Shown: positions 37,510 to 46,826 of the stretch, piece by piece
Layout: each line of letters begins with the position of its first letter
Position numbering within the stretch: the stretch's first letter is position 1
From: Planctomycetaceae bacterium
GTDB lineage: Bacteria; Planctomycetota; Planctomycetia; Planctomycetales; Planctomycetaceae
Direction: 5' to 3'
Assembly: GCA_041398825.1 (NCBI GenBank)
Contig: JAWKTX010000001.1
Coordinates: forward strand, 682,001 to 746,000
DNA length: 64,000 nucleotides
Made by a program: the position numbers and the translations under genes
The notes under the pieces: generated by a model
The model's input: only the letters and a program-made list of their open reading frames with translations
Told to the model about the DNA's origin: nothing
Databases searched by the model: none

Positions 37510-38463
37510 TCACTCAGGCAAAGGGCGATCATCCAACTTCCTGACCTCTGAAGTAATTCGGTCTCGCCAAAGCCAACGGAGAGAATCCGGAAGAATTGCA
37601 CCACCATGTTTGCCGCTGTGCTTTCCCGTGCCACCGACAAATTTGAAATCATAGGCTTTAAAGGCCAGGGCGGATTCCATCTGCAGGTTTGCCAGCCACC
37701 AGTTACCGTGCTGGTTATTCAAATCATTGGAGCCATCCTGCAGAAAGATCCGAATGGGTTTCCTGTCGGTTTTTCGAATCATCGCTTCGTAATTGTGCCC
37801 TCCCCTGATATTCGTGAAACTTCCAACATGGCTCAAGACTTTGCCGAACCATTCGGGATGCTCCCACGCCGCAGTGAACGCACAGATCCCACCGCTTGAG
37901 ATACCACAGATCGCTCTATCCGCAGGATCGTTTGATAGATTCAGACCGTGCTCCTGAACAACATGGGGCAACAATTCTTCCATCACGAATCGTGCGTACT
38001 GGTCGCTCAGCGTGTCGTACTCAAGACTTCGATTGCTTGCTCTCCAGCGATTCTCGGGAAATGTGTCCCCCTTGTGCCCGGGATTGATGAACAGGCAGAC
38101 GGTCACTGGAACTTCTTTTCTGTGAATCAGATTATCCATGACCACAGGAACGCGAAACTGGCCATTGGGGTCGACATAAGCGTGTCCGTCCTGAAACACC
38201 ATCAGGCAGGCAGCCGCTGATTCATCATACTGGGCCGGAATATACAGCGAGTATTCACGCGTTGTGCCCTCAAAGATATGGCTGCTCCACGTGGACTCGT
38301 GAATGACGCCATGAGGGACATCGCCTACCTGAGAATCCGGCCCAGGAACGTAGATGGCATCCGGGTCTTCGTCCCCGGAACAGGATGTTGAAAAATCCGG
38401 CACGGTCGACATCGCAGTGACCAGGCAAACCCATAGGATGAAGCCAGTGCGAATCGAATTCAT
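37510..38463 (-). CDS. Secreted esterase, enterochelin-esterase/PF00756-like
   Basis: 317 residues from ATG 38463 (MNSIRTGFILWVCLVTAMS), a signal peptide; GGAAG precedes it. The open frame extends to 38826 but that part is not protein-like. Alpha/beta-hydrolase of the putative esterase family: YSLYIPAQYDESAAACLMVFQDG near the oxyanion region, nucleophile elbow GISSGG, acid in FLQDGSNDLNN and His in GKHSGKHGG. Close relatives in planctomycetes and Bacteroidetes act on acetyl or feruloyl esters of plant polysaccharides; the substrate here is inferred only. Confidence 0.85.
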   Translation of the reverse strand: MNSIRTGFILWVCLVTAMSTVPDFSTSCSGDEDPDAIYVPGPDSQVGDVPHGVIHESTWSSHIFEGTTREYSLYIPAQYDESAAACLMVFQDGHAYVDPNGQFRVPVVMDNLIHRKEVPVTVCLFINPGHKGDTFPENRWRASNRSLEYDTLSDQYARFVMEELLPHVVQEHGLNLSNDPADRAICGISSGGICAFTAAWEHPEWFGKVLSHVGSFTNIRGGHNYEAMIRKTDRKPIRIFLQDGSNDLNNQHGNWWLANLQMESALAFKAYDFKFVGGTGKHSGKHGGAILPDSLRWLWRDRITSEVRKLDDRPLPE

Positions 38464-38737
38464 GTTCGTCTTCCGTTTCAAATTTGGACAGGGGGGACCT
38501 CGAAGAAAAACGCAACCTTGCTGGCGCCCGGATGAACGTTTGACGTGCCGGGTTGACGGGCGTCTACCTGGTGACTGAGTGATCTTCGAATGGTTTTCGG
38601 TTGGCAGAAGGATTTTGATTGCCACGATTGAGTTTTGCGAGCCACTGTGGTGATAATGCTGTGCCTGCGATTCTCCTGAGCTGTGGTCCGAAAACTGTGT
38701 CTCAGGACTTACCGATCCTTCGTTTCGGAGTTGTTGT

Positions 38738-39259
38738 ATGAAGCTGTTCCAATTGTTGGTGTGTGCCGCCGTACTGTCTGCCTGCGTTTCAGGTGCAAAC
38801 GCGGACGAAAAAGGACAAAAGGGCAAGAAGAAGCAGGCCGCTCCATCTGCGACCGCGCGTTTTGTCGCCGGAATGGATCTGACGGCGGAGCAGAAAACAA
38901 AGATCAGCGCTATCGATAAAGAGTTTGCGGAAAAAGTTCAGGCCCTCAACAAGAAGCGATCAGAGATCGTCTCCCGGGACCAGATGAAAGCGCAACGTGA
39001 AGCAACCCAGGCCGCGAAGGATGCCGGCAAATCGGCTGGTGAACTTCGAAAGGCAGGTCAGGATGCAATGAACCTGACTCCGGAACAGAAGGAAAAGCTG
39101 ACAGCATTGCAACGTGAGCAGACAGAGCTGAATGGGAAGATTGTTGAGGCTCTGAAGAAGGTTCTGACTCCGGAACAACAGGAAAAACTGCCTCAGCAAC
39201 GCAAGGGCAAGGACGGCGGCAATAAGAAAAACAAGGGTAAGAAGAAGAAGGCTGAATAG
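38738..39259 (+). CDS. Secreted Lys-rich protein with LTxxQ repeats (Spy/CpxP-like)
   Basis: 173 residues. A signal peptide (MKLFQLLVCAAVLSACVSGANA) is followed by a highly charged helical protein with three motifs of the Spy/CpxP type: LTAEQKTKI, LTPEQKEKL and LTPEQQEKL. The last 25 residues are almost all Lys, Gly and Asn. Planctomycetes carry many such proteins; in enterobacteria the fold is a periplasmic chaperone. Followed by a terminator. Confidence 0.75.
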   Translation: MKLFQLLVCAAVLSACVSGANADEKGQKGKKKQAAPSATARFVAGMDLTAEQKTKISAIDKEFAEKVQALNKKRSEIVSRDQMKAQREATQAAKDAGKSAGELRKAGQDAMNLTPEQKEKLTALQREQTELNGKIVEALKKVLTPEQQEKLPQQRKGKDGGNKKNKGKKKKAE

Positions 39260-39305
39260 TCTGGCTCTTCCAGTCGAATCCATATTTGATGGGGTTTTTC
39301 GTTGA

Positions 39306-39335
39306 GAACCGCTGGTTGCACTGGCGGTTCTTTTT
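39306..39335 (+). terminator. Terminator after the LTxxQ gene
   Basis: GAACCGC (39306-39312) pairs with GCGGTTC (39324-39330), followed directly by TTTTT. Confidence 0.75.
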
Positions 39336-39393
39336 CATTTGACCCATCATGAAATTCAGACGCAGCAAATGCTGCCATTCGAGTAGATCAGAA

Positions 39394-40344
39394 ATGTTTG
39401 ACATCATCGGAGACGTTCACGGCCATGCCGACGAGCTGATTGTGCTCCTGGAGACGATGGGCTACAGAGAAATCAACGGGATCTATCGACATCCAGACAG
39501 GCGAGCCATCTTTTGTGGCGACTTCATTGATCGAGGACCTCGTATTCGCGACGTACTTTCGATTGCTCGCGGTATGGTCCAGGACGAAAGCGCGATGGCG
39601 GTCATGGGCAACCATGAATTCAACGCTATCGCTTTTCACACGCCCAGATCCAGCGCGGCCAATGAGTTTTTCCGATCGCACAGTGACAGAAATACAAACC
39701 AGCACAAGGCAACACTGGATCAGCTGTCTCAGAAGGAACTTGAATCGGCGATTGACTGGTTCAGGACGCTTCCTGTGGCGCTGGATATGGGGAGCCTGAG
39801 GGTGGTTCATGCCTGTTGGGATCCCGGCGACATTTCAACCATCAACTCGCACATTCAGAACCATGGCGCTTTTACTGAACGCCTGCTGGAACTGGCCGTG
39901 GATGAAGAAGCAGATCTGTTTAACAGTGTTGAACGCGTACTGAAGGGCCCGGAACTCAGACTTCCCGACGGACTGACGGTAACGGACAAAGAAGGGTGCC
40001 ATCGAAGGCAGATTCGAATCCGCTGGTTTGATCCAACTGATGGGCACACTGTGGGGACATATTCACTTCCTTCGATCGATCGATCGCCCCTCCAGGACAT
40101 ACCCATACCACCGTCATTCAATCGACGATCCGTGCCAATCCCCTATCCAAAGGACGCTCCCCCCGTTTTTTTCGGGCACTACTGGATGCCTGACAGGGTG
40201 CCTCAACCGTTGAGACGCAATGTCGCCTGCCTGGATTACAGTATTGCAAAGGACGGCTTTCTTTGCGCTTATCGATTCGATGGTGAGCAGGAACTGTCGC
40301 CGGATAAATTTGTTTCCATCAAATGCACTGCTGCAGAGTCGTGA
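39394..40344 (+). CDS. PPP-family metallophosphatase
   Basis: 316 residues, cytoplasmic. All dinuclear metal motifs of bacterial Ser/Thr-type and Ap4A-type phosphatases are present: DIIGDVHGHADEL at the N-terminus, CGDFIDRGP, MGNHEFNA and VVHACWD, with a late GHYWMP. It resembles PrpE/ApaH-like enzymes; the substrate cannot be told. The start at ATG 39394 places GDVHGH at the usual distance from the N-terminus; upstream frame to 39349 is probably untranslated. Confidence 0.85.
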   Translation: MFDIIGDVHGHADELIVLLETMGYREINGIYRHPDRRAIFCGDFIDRGPRIRDVLSIARGMVQDESAMAVMGNHEFNAIAFHTPRSSAANEFFRSHSDRNTNQHKATLDQLSQKELESAIDWFRTLPVALDMGSLRVVHACWDPGDISTINSHIQNHGAFTERLLELAVDEEADLFNSVERVLKGPELRLPDGLTVTDKEGCHRRQIRIRWFDPTDGHTVGTYSLPSIDRSPLQDIPIPPSFNRRSVPIPYPKDAPPVFFGHYWMPDRVPQPLRRNVACLDYSIAKDGFLCAYRFDGEQELSPDKFVSIKCTAAES

Positions 40345-40654
40345 GTCTTTTCCGGACTCGATGCGAGTCGCTCAGCGGATGTGCGTTCTCTGGGTCTGAA
40401 TTTGTCAATACGGTCGGCCTGAAAAACGCCTGTTGGCATCGGATATCCGAAATTCAGAACGCGGGGTTCCAGGGATTTCGGATGCTTCAATGAGAATGCG
40501 GCGGGGAATCATTGAGGAGGACGGTTCTGTCCTGTAAGAACCCCTTTTCACAGTCGGCCACAATTGGAACTGGCCTCGATAAGACGCTGCCTCACATGAG
40601 CCGTCACCCGACAGACTGTGCATCCGAACGGACAGAAGAGATCGCGGCAAAAAT
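40345..40654. other. Intergenic leader of pyrG
   Basis: 310 bases. A small perfect hairpin GACTCG-ATG-CGAGTC (40355-40369) without a T-run lies just after the phosphatase gene. No gene or known pyrimidine leader was recognised. Confidence 0.45.
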
Positions 40655-42277
40655 ATGACTCGGCACATTTTCGTCACTGGCGGTGTTGTTAGTTCGCTGG
40701 GCAAGGGCCTCACATCGGCGTCTATCGCGATGCTGCTCGAACGTCGCGGGCTTAGAGTCCGGATGCAGAAACTGGACCCGTACATCAACGTAGACCCGGG
40801 CACAATGAGCCCATTTCAGCACGGCGAAGTCTACGTTCTTGATGACGGATCAGAGACGGATCTCGACCTTGGGCATTATGAACGATTCACAACAAGCCTG
40901 CTGGATCGGCATTCCAATTACACGACGGGGCAGATTTACCAGACGGTCATCGACAAAGAACGGCGCGGAGAATACCTGGGACGCACAGTGCAGGTGGTTC
41001 CTCATATCACCGACGAGATCAAATCCTGTATCCGACGGCTCGCCACGCCTGACGTCGATGTTGTCATTACGGAGCTCGGTGGAACAGTCGGGGATATTGA
41101 AGGGCTTCCTTTTCTTGAAGCCATTCGTCAAATACCACTCGACATCGGCAAGCAGAACTGCCTTTTCATTCATTTGACGCTCGTACCGTATTTGAAGGCA
41201 GCGAGAGAAGCAAAAACCAAGCCGACTCAACACAGCGTTCAGCAACTGCGAGAAATTGGGATCCAGCCGGATATCCTGATCGTCAGAACGGAACGGCCGA
41301 TTGGTCGTGAACACACCGACAAGATCGCGTTGTTCTGTAACGTTGAGAAGCGGGCGGTGATCGAAGAGGTCGACAAAGAATATTCCATCTACGAAGTTCC
41401 GATTGGACTCGTGGAACACGGAATCGATGAGCTGATCATCGAGAAACTTGGTATGCAGGCCGGTCCATTGCAGATGGACGACTATCGCGAACTTATCCAT
41501 CGCATTCGAAATCCGCGGAATGAAGTCACTATTGCCGTTGTCGGCAAATACATCGAGCACCGCGACGCATACAAATCTATTTACGAATCACTTGACCATG
41601 CTGGATTCGCCAACTCCGCTCAGGTCATTGTTAAGCGAATTGAGGCGGAAGATCTTGAACGTCAGGGACCGGAGCTCTTGTTGAAAGGTGTCGACGGACT
41701 CCTGGTGCCTGGTGGATTTGGGATGCGCGGGATCGAAGGCAAGATTCAGGCAATTCAGTTCGCTCGCGAAAACAATATCCCGTTCTTCGGTATCTGTCTT
41801 GGCATGCAGTGCGCAGTGATTGAGTATGCCCGCAACGTACTGGGACTTGAAGATGCCAACAGCAGTGAGTTTTCTGCCGAAACCCAGAATCCGGTCATTT
41901 GTCTTCTGGAGGCTCAGAAGGATGTGAATTACAAAGGTGGAACAATGCGTCTGGGTGCGATGCCTTGCGCGTTGAAGGCCGGAAGTCGGGCTGAGGCTGC
42001 CTACGGAGCCCAGGAAGTGTCTGAACGCCACCGACACCGATACGAGTTTAACCCCAATTATCGAGCGGCATTCGTTGAGGCAGGACTGATTCCTGTGGGT
42101 ACGAGCCCCGACGGTACCCTGGTCGAGATCGTCGAACTGCAGTCACATCCGTGGTTTATTGCCGTCCAGTATCATCCTGAATTTAAGTCCCAGCCTCATA
42201 ACGCGCATCCGCTGTTCAGAAGCTTCATCGAAGCTTCTCTGGAGCGACATCACCTGCGAACAAATTCGGCAACCTGA
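40655..42277 (+). CDS. pyrG: CTP synthase
   Basis: Aminates UTP to CTP with glutamine; 540 residues. The synthetase domain has FVTGGVVSSLGKGLTSAS at the N-terminus and LDPYINVDPGTMSPFQHGEV; the glutaminase domain has the nucleophile in FFGICLGMQCAV and the His-Glu pair in QYHPEFKS. ATG at 40655. truB follows after 7 bases and probably shares the transcript. Confidence 0.97.
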   Translation: MTRHIFVTGGVVSSLGKGLTSASIAMLLERRGLRVRMQKLDPYINVDPGTMSPFQHGEVYVLDDGSETDLDLGHYERFTTSLLDRHSNYTTGQIYQTVIDKERRGEYLGRTVQVVPHITDEIKSCIRRLATPDVDVVITELGGTVGDIEGLPFLEAIRQIPLDIGKQNCLFIHLTLVPYLKAAREAKTKPTQHSVQQLREIGIQPDILIVRTERPIGREHTDKIALFCNVEKRAVIEEVDKEYSIYEVPIGLVEHGIDELIIEKLGMQAGPLQMDDYRELIHRIRNPRNEVTIAVVGKYIEHRDAYKSIYESLDHAGFANSAQVIVKRIEAEDLERQGPELLLKGVDGLLVPGGFGMRGIEGKIQAIQFARENNIPFFGICLGMQCAVIEYARNVLGLEDANSSEFSAETQNPVICLLEAQKDVNYKGGTMRLGAMPCALKAGSRAEAAYGAQEVSERHRHRYEFNPNYRAAFVEAGLIPVGTSPDGTLVEIVELQSHPWFIAVQYHPEFKSQPHNAHPLFRSFIEASLERHHLRTNSAT

Positions 42278-42284
42278 GGACTTC

Positions 42285-43250
42285 ATGGATCGTTCAGTAA
42301 ACCGAAATGCGGCGTTGTTCGGCGTCATAAATATTAATAAGCCGGAAGGCATCACTTCGCGTGATGTCGTCAATCGGGTTCAGAAGCTGGTCCGTCCCGA
42401 AAAGTGTGGTCATGCAGGGACGCTGGATCCGATGGCGACCGGTGTCCTGCTGGTCTGTGTAGGTCCGGCGACGCGACTGATCTCATACCTGCAGGATACG
42501 ACAAAGGTCTATGAAGCCGATTTTCTCCTTGGCCAAACCAGCAATACAGACGACATAACGGGCGAAGTGGCCAGCGTCGAACTGAAGGCCAGTCCCCCAG
42601 CGAGAAAATCCGTGCAGGCTGCACTGGATCAAATGACGGGAAGTATTGCGCAGGTGCCGCCATCATTCTCTGCAGTCCACGTCAATGGCCGAAGAGCTTA
42701 TGACCTGGCTCGCAGAGGAGAAGCCGTTGAATTGGTCGCCAGGGAAGTACAGATCGATTCCATTGAGATCATTCGCTATGAATGGCCCCAGCTGACGGTC
42801 AAAGTGTCCTGCGGCTCCGGGACGTACATCCGTTCGATTGCAAGAGATCTAGGTGAGGCGCTGGGGTGCGGCGGATTAATGAGTCGACTTGTCCGGACAC
42901 GCGTCGGACGATTTTCGATCACCGAAGCACTGGATGCGGACACAATTTCCACCGAAACACTTCAGGATCATCTTGAGCCGGCATCAACAATTACCAATGC
43001 CCTGTCACAGTACCGATGTACGGATGCCGATCGCACTATGTTGCTCTGTGGCAAGGCCGTCCCGGTCGATCGCGATCGCCTGGTGCTCATCGATCGCAGT
43101 CGGATTGCTGGTCCATCTACCGAAGATGGACCTCCTGATCACGAGCAGGTTGCCTTGTGGGGGGAAGAGGATGGACAGCTTTGGGCAGTTGGAGAAATCT
43201 CACGCTCAATGAAAACGATCCATCCAAGACTTGTCTTCGTTCGCCCCTGA
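42285..43250 (+). CDS. truB: tRNA pseudouridine(55) synthase
   Basis: Modifies U55 of the T-loop; 321 residues. N-terminal LFGVININKPEGITSRDVV and the catalytic Asp in GHAGTLDPMATGVL; YEADFLLGQTSNTDD and GTYIRSIARDLGEALG are family motifs. Start at ATG 42285, with GAGGA overlapping the pyrG stop, rules out the longer frame from 42159 that would overlap pyrG. Last roughly 60 residues form the variable C-terminal domain. Confidence 0.95.
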   Translation: MDRSVNRNAALFGVININKPEGITSRDVVNRVQKLVRPEKCGHAGTLDPMATGVLLVCVGPATRLISYLQDTTKVYEADFLLGQTSNTDDITGEVASVELKASPPARKSVQAALDQMTGSIAQVPPSFSAVHVNGRRAYDLARRGEAVELVAREVQIDSIEIIRYEWPQLTVKVSCGSGTYIRSIARDLGEALGCGGLMSRLVRTRVGRFSITEALDADTISTETLQDHLEPASTITNALSQYRCTDADRTMLLCGKAVPVDRDRLVLIDRSRIAGPSTEDGPPDHEQVALWGEEDGQLWAVGEISRSMKTIHPRLVFVRP

Positions 43251-43682
43251 TGATGCCCCATCCGGACGTTGTCAGTAACAAGGTTTCGAACGGGCCGACG
43301 CGATGGCCTTTCGTTCTGTCGCCGATTCTCCGTCTGGACTGAGAATTCCGGCGTGTCTCGGTACAAACATGCGTCCAATCCGTCTGATGGCAACCGGGAT
43401 CCCCCGTTGTGAAGGCTGACGATTGATCCCACGGAAATGTTTTTCGTGATTTTGCACGATTCAGCAGAGTTTTCAGAAGCAACCCGTGGCAATGTTTACA
43501 GTGACTGAAGGATCGGTGAGACTCCGCAACGGCGACAGATCTTCTTAGTCATCAGGCCGTTTGGCTCAGCTTGGAAGGATTCGGCGCTCTTCGGTTGCTC
43601 TTGAAAACGGCGTGACGCTGGTCGTGCCTGTTCCTGAGCGAAACTTTATCGATCTACCTGATTTACGACTTCCCCGATACAC
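43251..43682. other. Intergenic region, nothing recognised
   Basis: 432 bases between truB and the isomerase-like gene. Short open frames here have no protein-like sequence. No clear terminator was found. Confidence 0.45.
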
Positions 43683-44417
43683 ATGGACGTATTCCTGGAA
43701 GACCTGCCGAGCAAGACGGGTGTTTCTGTCTTGTCTCGTTTGTCGGTGGCCCGACCGCTTCAAGCGCGTTCGTTTGAGGAACTTGCGACCGAAGCTGTCT
43801 CACTCGAACGCCACGGCATCAGATTTGTGGCTGTGCGGCGCCAGCAGGCCCATCTGATCGGAGAACTTGCGATTCGAGAAGTCCTGGACGATCACGGGAT
43901 TTCCGTGAGCTGTCTCGGATTTGCGGGAGGCTTCACCGGTGCGATCTGGCCAAGTTTCGACGATGCTGTTGCGGATGTACAACGCGCAGTCGAAACAGCG
44001 TCATTGCTGAATGCTGCCTCTATCATCGTGCTGCCAGGTAACAGAGGTCTTCACACATATAACCATGCCGAACGGATCGTGCGGGACGGTCTTTTGCGAA
44101 GTGCAGTGCTGGTCGCTGACAGTGGAATTCGCCTTTTTGTTCCAACGGACACGCTGCTGACTGATTCCCGGGATTGCTTTCGGACATCCCGTTGTCTTGT
44201 CGAATGGATTGGGCAACTGCGATTTCGATCGATTCGCCCGATGATTGTGGTCCGCGGTTCGAAGGGGGCATGGCGGCTTCCCGACGGTTGGCGCGAATGT
44301 CTGGCCAATGGTGGCTGTTTGAGAATCTGTCACCGGTGCGAAAGCTACGAACAAAATGCGAGGCTATTGAACGGAATCATCCGTTTCCTTCAACGTACAA
44401 ATCCTGCCTCGGACTAA
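43683..44417 (+). CDS. Sugar phosphate isomerase/epimerase-like TIM-barrel protein, degenerate
   Basis: 244 residues. The layout of the AP endonuclease 2/xylose isomerase-like barrel is seen: FEELATEAVSLERHGIRFVAV, HGISVSCLGFAGGFTGAIWPSF, ETASLLNAASIIVLPGNRGLHTYN. The strand that normally carries a metal-binding Glu reads IRLFVPTDTLLTDS, so that ligand appears lost, and the usual D-x-x-H motif was not found. It may be a non-catalytic or altered member. No good ribosome site before ATG 43683. It ends 7 bases before the convergent DUF2062 gene. Confidence 0.55.
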   Translation: MDVFLEDLPSKTGVSVLSRLSVARPLQARSFEELATEAVSLERHGIRFVAVRRQQAHLIGELAIREVLDDHGISVSCLGFAGGFTGAIWPSFDDAVADVQRAVETASLLNAASIIVLPGNRGLHTYNHAERIVRDGLLRSAVLVADSGIRLFVPTDTLLTDSRDCFRTSRCLVEWIGQLRFRSIRPMIVVRGSKGAWRLPDGWRECLANGGCLRICHRCESYEQNARLLNGIIRFLQRTNPASD

Positions 44418-44424
44418 TCGCCTG

Positions 44425-44967
44425 TCACCGTCGAACAAGGCGGCGAATTTCGGGCGTACGGCAACTCGCGGGGGCTCCGGCTGGTTTCGAGTGGTACCAA
44501 TGCAGAAGAAGTTGTGTGGCAGGATAAGCGGTCAAACTGCCAACGACGGCGAATATGGCGGTTCCAACAAGCAACGGTGATCCAATCTCCACACACATTC
44601 TCTGGAACTTCACGCAACAACCATCGGATGAGAATAAGAGTTGCTCGATTTGCGTGATTGATGTGTGACCACCGACAAGGGCTGCTCCCGTGCGATATTG
44701 TGCATAGTAAAGCGGGAGAATCGTGAACGGGTTCGATACGTAGACCGCCATCAATGCAGCTGGTCGATTAAATCGAAAGAGTCGTCTGGTCATCCAGGCG
44801 AACAGCAGTACGATCGCCATTTGCCCCCCAACGGTGGGCGTCATGCCGATAAAGATGCCAACGGAAACACCGAGTGCCACAGCGCGGGGGCAATCATCCT
44901 GTTTCAGGATATCGCGCAGGCTGAACCGCAAGCTCAATTGAAGTCGTTTTTTCAATGATGCCAGCAT
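44425..44967 (-). CDS. DUF2062 membrane protein
   Basis: 180 residues with a short basic N-terminus (LASLKKRLQLSLRFSLRD) and hydrophobic segments ALGVSVGIFIGMTPTVGGQMAIVLLFAWM and PAALMAVYVSNPFTILPLYYAQY, closing with a third near VGTAIFAVVGSLTAYPATQLLL. The NPFT motif is the family hallmark. Function is unknown; some relatives are fused to glycosyltransferases. It is the second member of this superfamily in the window, after 17749-18261. Confidence 0.85.
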   Translation of the reverse strand: MLASLKKRLQLSLRFSLRDILKQDDCPRAVALGVSVGIFIGMTPTVGGQMAIVLLFAWMTRRLFRFNRPAALMAVYVSNPFTILPLYYAQYRTGAALVGGHTSITQIEQLLFSSDGCCVKFQRMCVEIGSPLLVGTAIFAVVGSLTAYPATQLLLHWYHSKPAGAPASCRTPEIRRLVRR

Positions 44968-45357
44968 GCAAACCCTCAGCTTGGTCCTGTCAGCGATCGC
45001 TGTGCTTCACAAGCCTGGCTTATGTGGGCGAGAGTGGCGTACAAAAAAACAGAATACGGCGACTTCTGCGAAGCATTAATGGGGAGATCGAGCTTTTATC
45101 GCGGCGACGATGAGCCCAAAACAGAAAGCGTCGAACGCATTTATGGATGGACGCCGGAATTTCGGGTCGTCAGTGCCAAAGGGCGGCAGTTCAGGCCGGT
45201 GGACTTTCACTGTGATGACACGGAAAAGTCGGCAGAATCGTCTTTACTGGTGTTTTCGGAAATGGAATCGCGAGGCAGTCCCCGATTCTTAAGGCTTACG
45301 TAGAATTGCAGCGGCGGCGTCTGTTGTCCGGGAGCGAAGTCTTCTTCCCAAGCGCCT
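44968..45357. other. Intergenic region between DUF2062 and rtcB genes
   Basis: 390 bases. An open plus-strand frame of 93 codons at 45022-45303 has no ribosome site and no recognisable sequence, so I did not call it. No terminator was seen. Confidence 0.4.
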
Positions 45358-46761
45358 TCAGTCTTCTGCTCTGCTTCCATCGCCACACATCCGAACGATG
45401 CGCGGGTCGAAGCGGGCGATGGATTCCACAAGATCAGACTGATCTGCCATGACCTGCTCGATGTTCTTGTACACCATCGGAACTTCGTCGGCCCCTGCCG
45501 ACAGAATCTCAATTCCTCTTGCAGCGAGCGACTTCTGGACAGCTCGAAAGTTGTACTTGTTTGTCGCCTGCCTTCGAGACATTCGGCGTCCCGCTCCATG
45601 AGCTGCGGATTGCAGACTTTCAGAATTCCCTTTTCCGCGAACGACGAAGGCTGGATCGGCCATTGAACCTGGGATGACGCCCAGGACGCCATCTCCTGCT
45701 GGCGTTGCCCCTTTTCGGTGAACGACCACTGTTTCGCCCTGGTGCTCTTCGATCCATGCAAAGTTGTGGTGGTTTTCAACGGCTGACATCGTTCTCGCAC
45801 CCAGCAGCGAGGTGACGGTTCGATGGATAACGTCGTGGCAGGCTGACGCGTATTTTCCCATGAGGTTCATGGCGGACCAGTATTCCTGGCCAGCGTCTGA
45901 ATCCATCTCCAGCCATGCGAGGCGGTCGACATGTTGCCAGCGTTTGTCCAGTTTGCGACGCGCAATGTTAGAATAAGTCGAGCAGACAGAGGCGCCACTG
46001 CCACGACTTCCGCTGTGACTCATTAACGCGGTGTATCGACCGGGTGCGAGCTGCAGATCCTCCGTGTATTCCGTAACGCTTAGCACGCCGAATTCGACGA
46101 AGTGGTTTCCGGAACCGGATGTCCCCAGTTGTCTCCTTGCGCGATCCTTGTTTTCGCGAGTGACGCGGGTCACTGTCCAGTCTTCATCCATGACGGGATG
46201 ACTGGTTGGTTTGGGTCGACTGACACCCATGCCAAAATGTGTCCCGTTCAAGAGTGCATTTCGGAAATGCTCGGGGCGTTTCTCCATGGTCTCCACGGGG
46301 ATGTCGAGCACGCTGAGTTTCATTCGGCATGCGATGTCAACGCCAACGGCATAAGGGATGACCGCATTTCGAACGGCCAGAACGCCGCCAATTGGCAGTC
46401 CGTATCCAACATGGGCATCCGGCATTAAAGCGGCCGCAACAACCCCTGGCAGATGACACGCATTGTCCATCTGGTGGTGTGCAGCCTGATCAATCTGGCT
46501 GCCCCAAACCTTGTATTCGGGAACGTCGCCGGTGGGCAGCGGACCGTCGTAAGGACCTTCAATCTGGCGAAGTTCTTTCGCGAGCGCGTCAAGAATGGGG
46601 TCACCAAGGAACAATTCCGGTGAGACAGCGATCTGACGCAGTTTTTGCTTAATATCCCTCCGACGAACAGTGCCGGATTGAATCAACTGCTGGATGGCAA
46701 TGATGGCAGCATTCGACGCTGCACGCGGGATTCCGAATTTTTCCAGTTGTCGAGCATTCAT
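45358..46761 (-). CDS. rtcB: RtcB-family RNA-splicing ligase
   Basis: Mn/GTP-dependent ligase joining 2',3'-cyclic phosphate (or 3'-phosphate) to 5'-OH RNA ends in repair or splicing; 467 residues. Metal ligands in MPDAHVGYGLPIGG, GVDIACRM and GSGNHFVEFG; SHSGSRGSG; ENHHNFAW; and the guanylated His in SAAHGAGRRMSR. Start at ATG 46761 with GAGG six bases upstream; a GTG at 46776 is less well placed. No archease, RtcA or RtcR gene is adjacent. Confidence 0.93.
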   Translation of the reverse strand: MNARQLEKFGIPRAASNAAIIAIQQLIQSGTVRRRDIKQKLRQIAVSPELFLGDPILDALAKELRQIEGPYDGPLPTGDVPEYKVWGSQIDQAAHHQMDNACHLPGVVAAALMPDAHVGYGLPIGGVLAVRNAVIPYAVGVDIACRMKLSVLDIPVETMEKRPEHFRNALLNGTHFGMGVSRPKPTSHPVMDEDWTVTRVTRENKDRARRQLGTSGSGNHFVEFGVLSVTEYTEDLQLAPGRYTALMSHSGSRGSGASVCSTYSNIARRKLDKRWQHVDRLAWLEMDSDAGQEYWSAMNLMGKYASACHDVIHRTVTSLLGARTMSAVENHHNFAWIEEHQGETVVVHRKGATPAGDGVLGVIPGSMADPAFVVRGKGNSESLQSAAHGAGRRMSRRQATNKYNFRAVQKSLAARGIEILSAGADEVPMVYKNIEQVMADQSDLVESIARFDPRIVRMCGDGSRAED

Positions 46762-46826
46762 GACGAGCCTCGACACCAGCGATCCCGTGAATGTTCGCTG
46801 GATTTTGCGGCTGTAAAATTCAAAAG

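Noticed and set aside
40355..40369. Perfect small hairpin after the phosphatase gene, considered as a terminator
   Set aside because: Only six base pairs, a 3-base loop and no following T-run.
43561..43857. 98-codon plus-strand frame overlapping the isomerase-like gene
   Set aside because: Its second half is an out-of-frame reading of the isomerase-like gene, and the first half has no family-like sequence.
45022..45303. 93-codon plus-strand open frame between the DUF2062 and rtcB genes
   Set aside because: No ribosome site, no recognisable family and atypical composition; likely chance.
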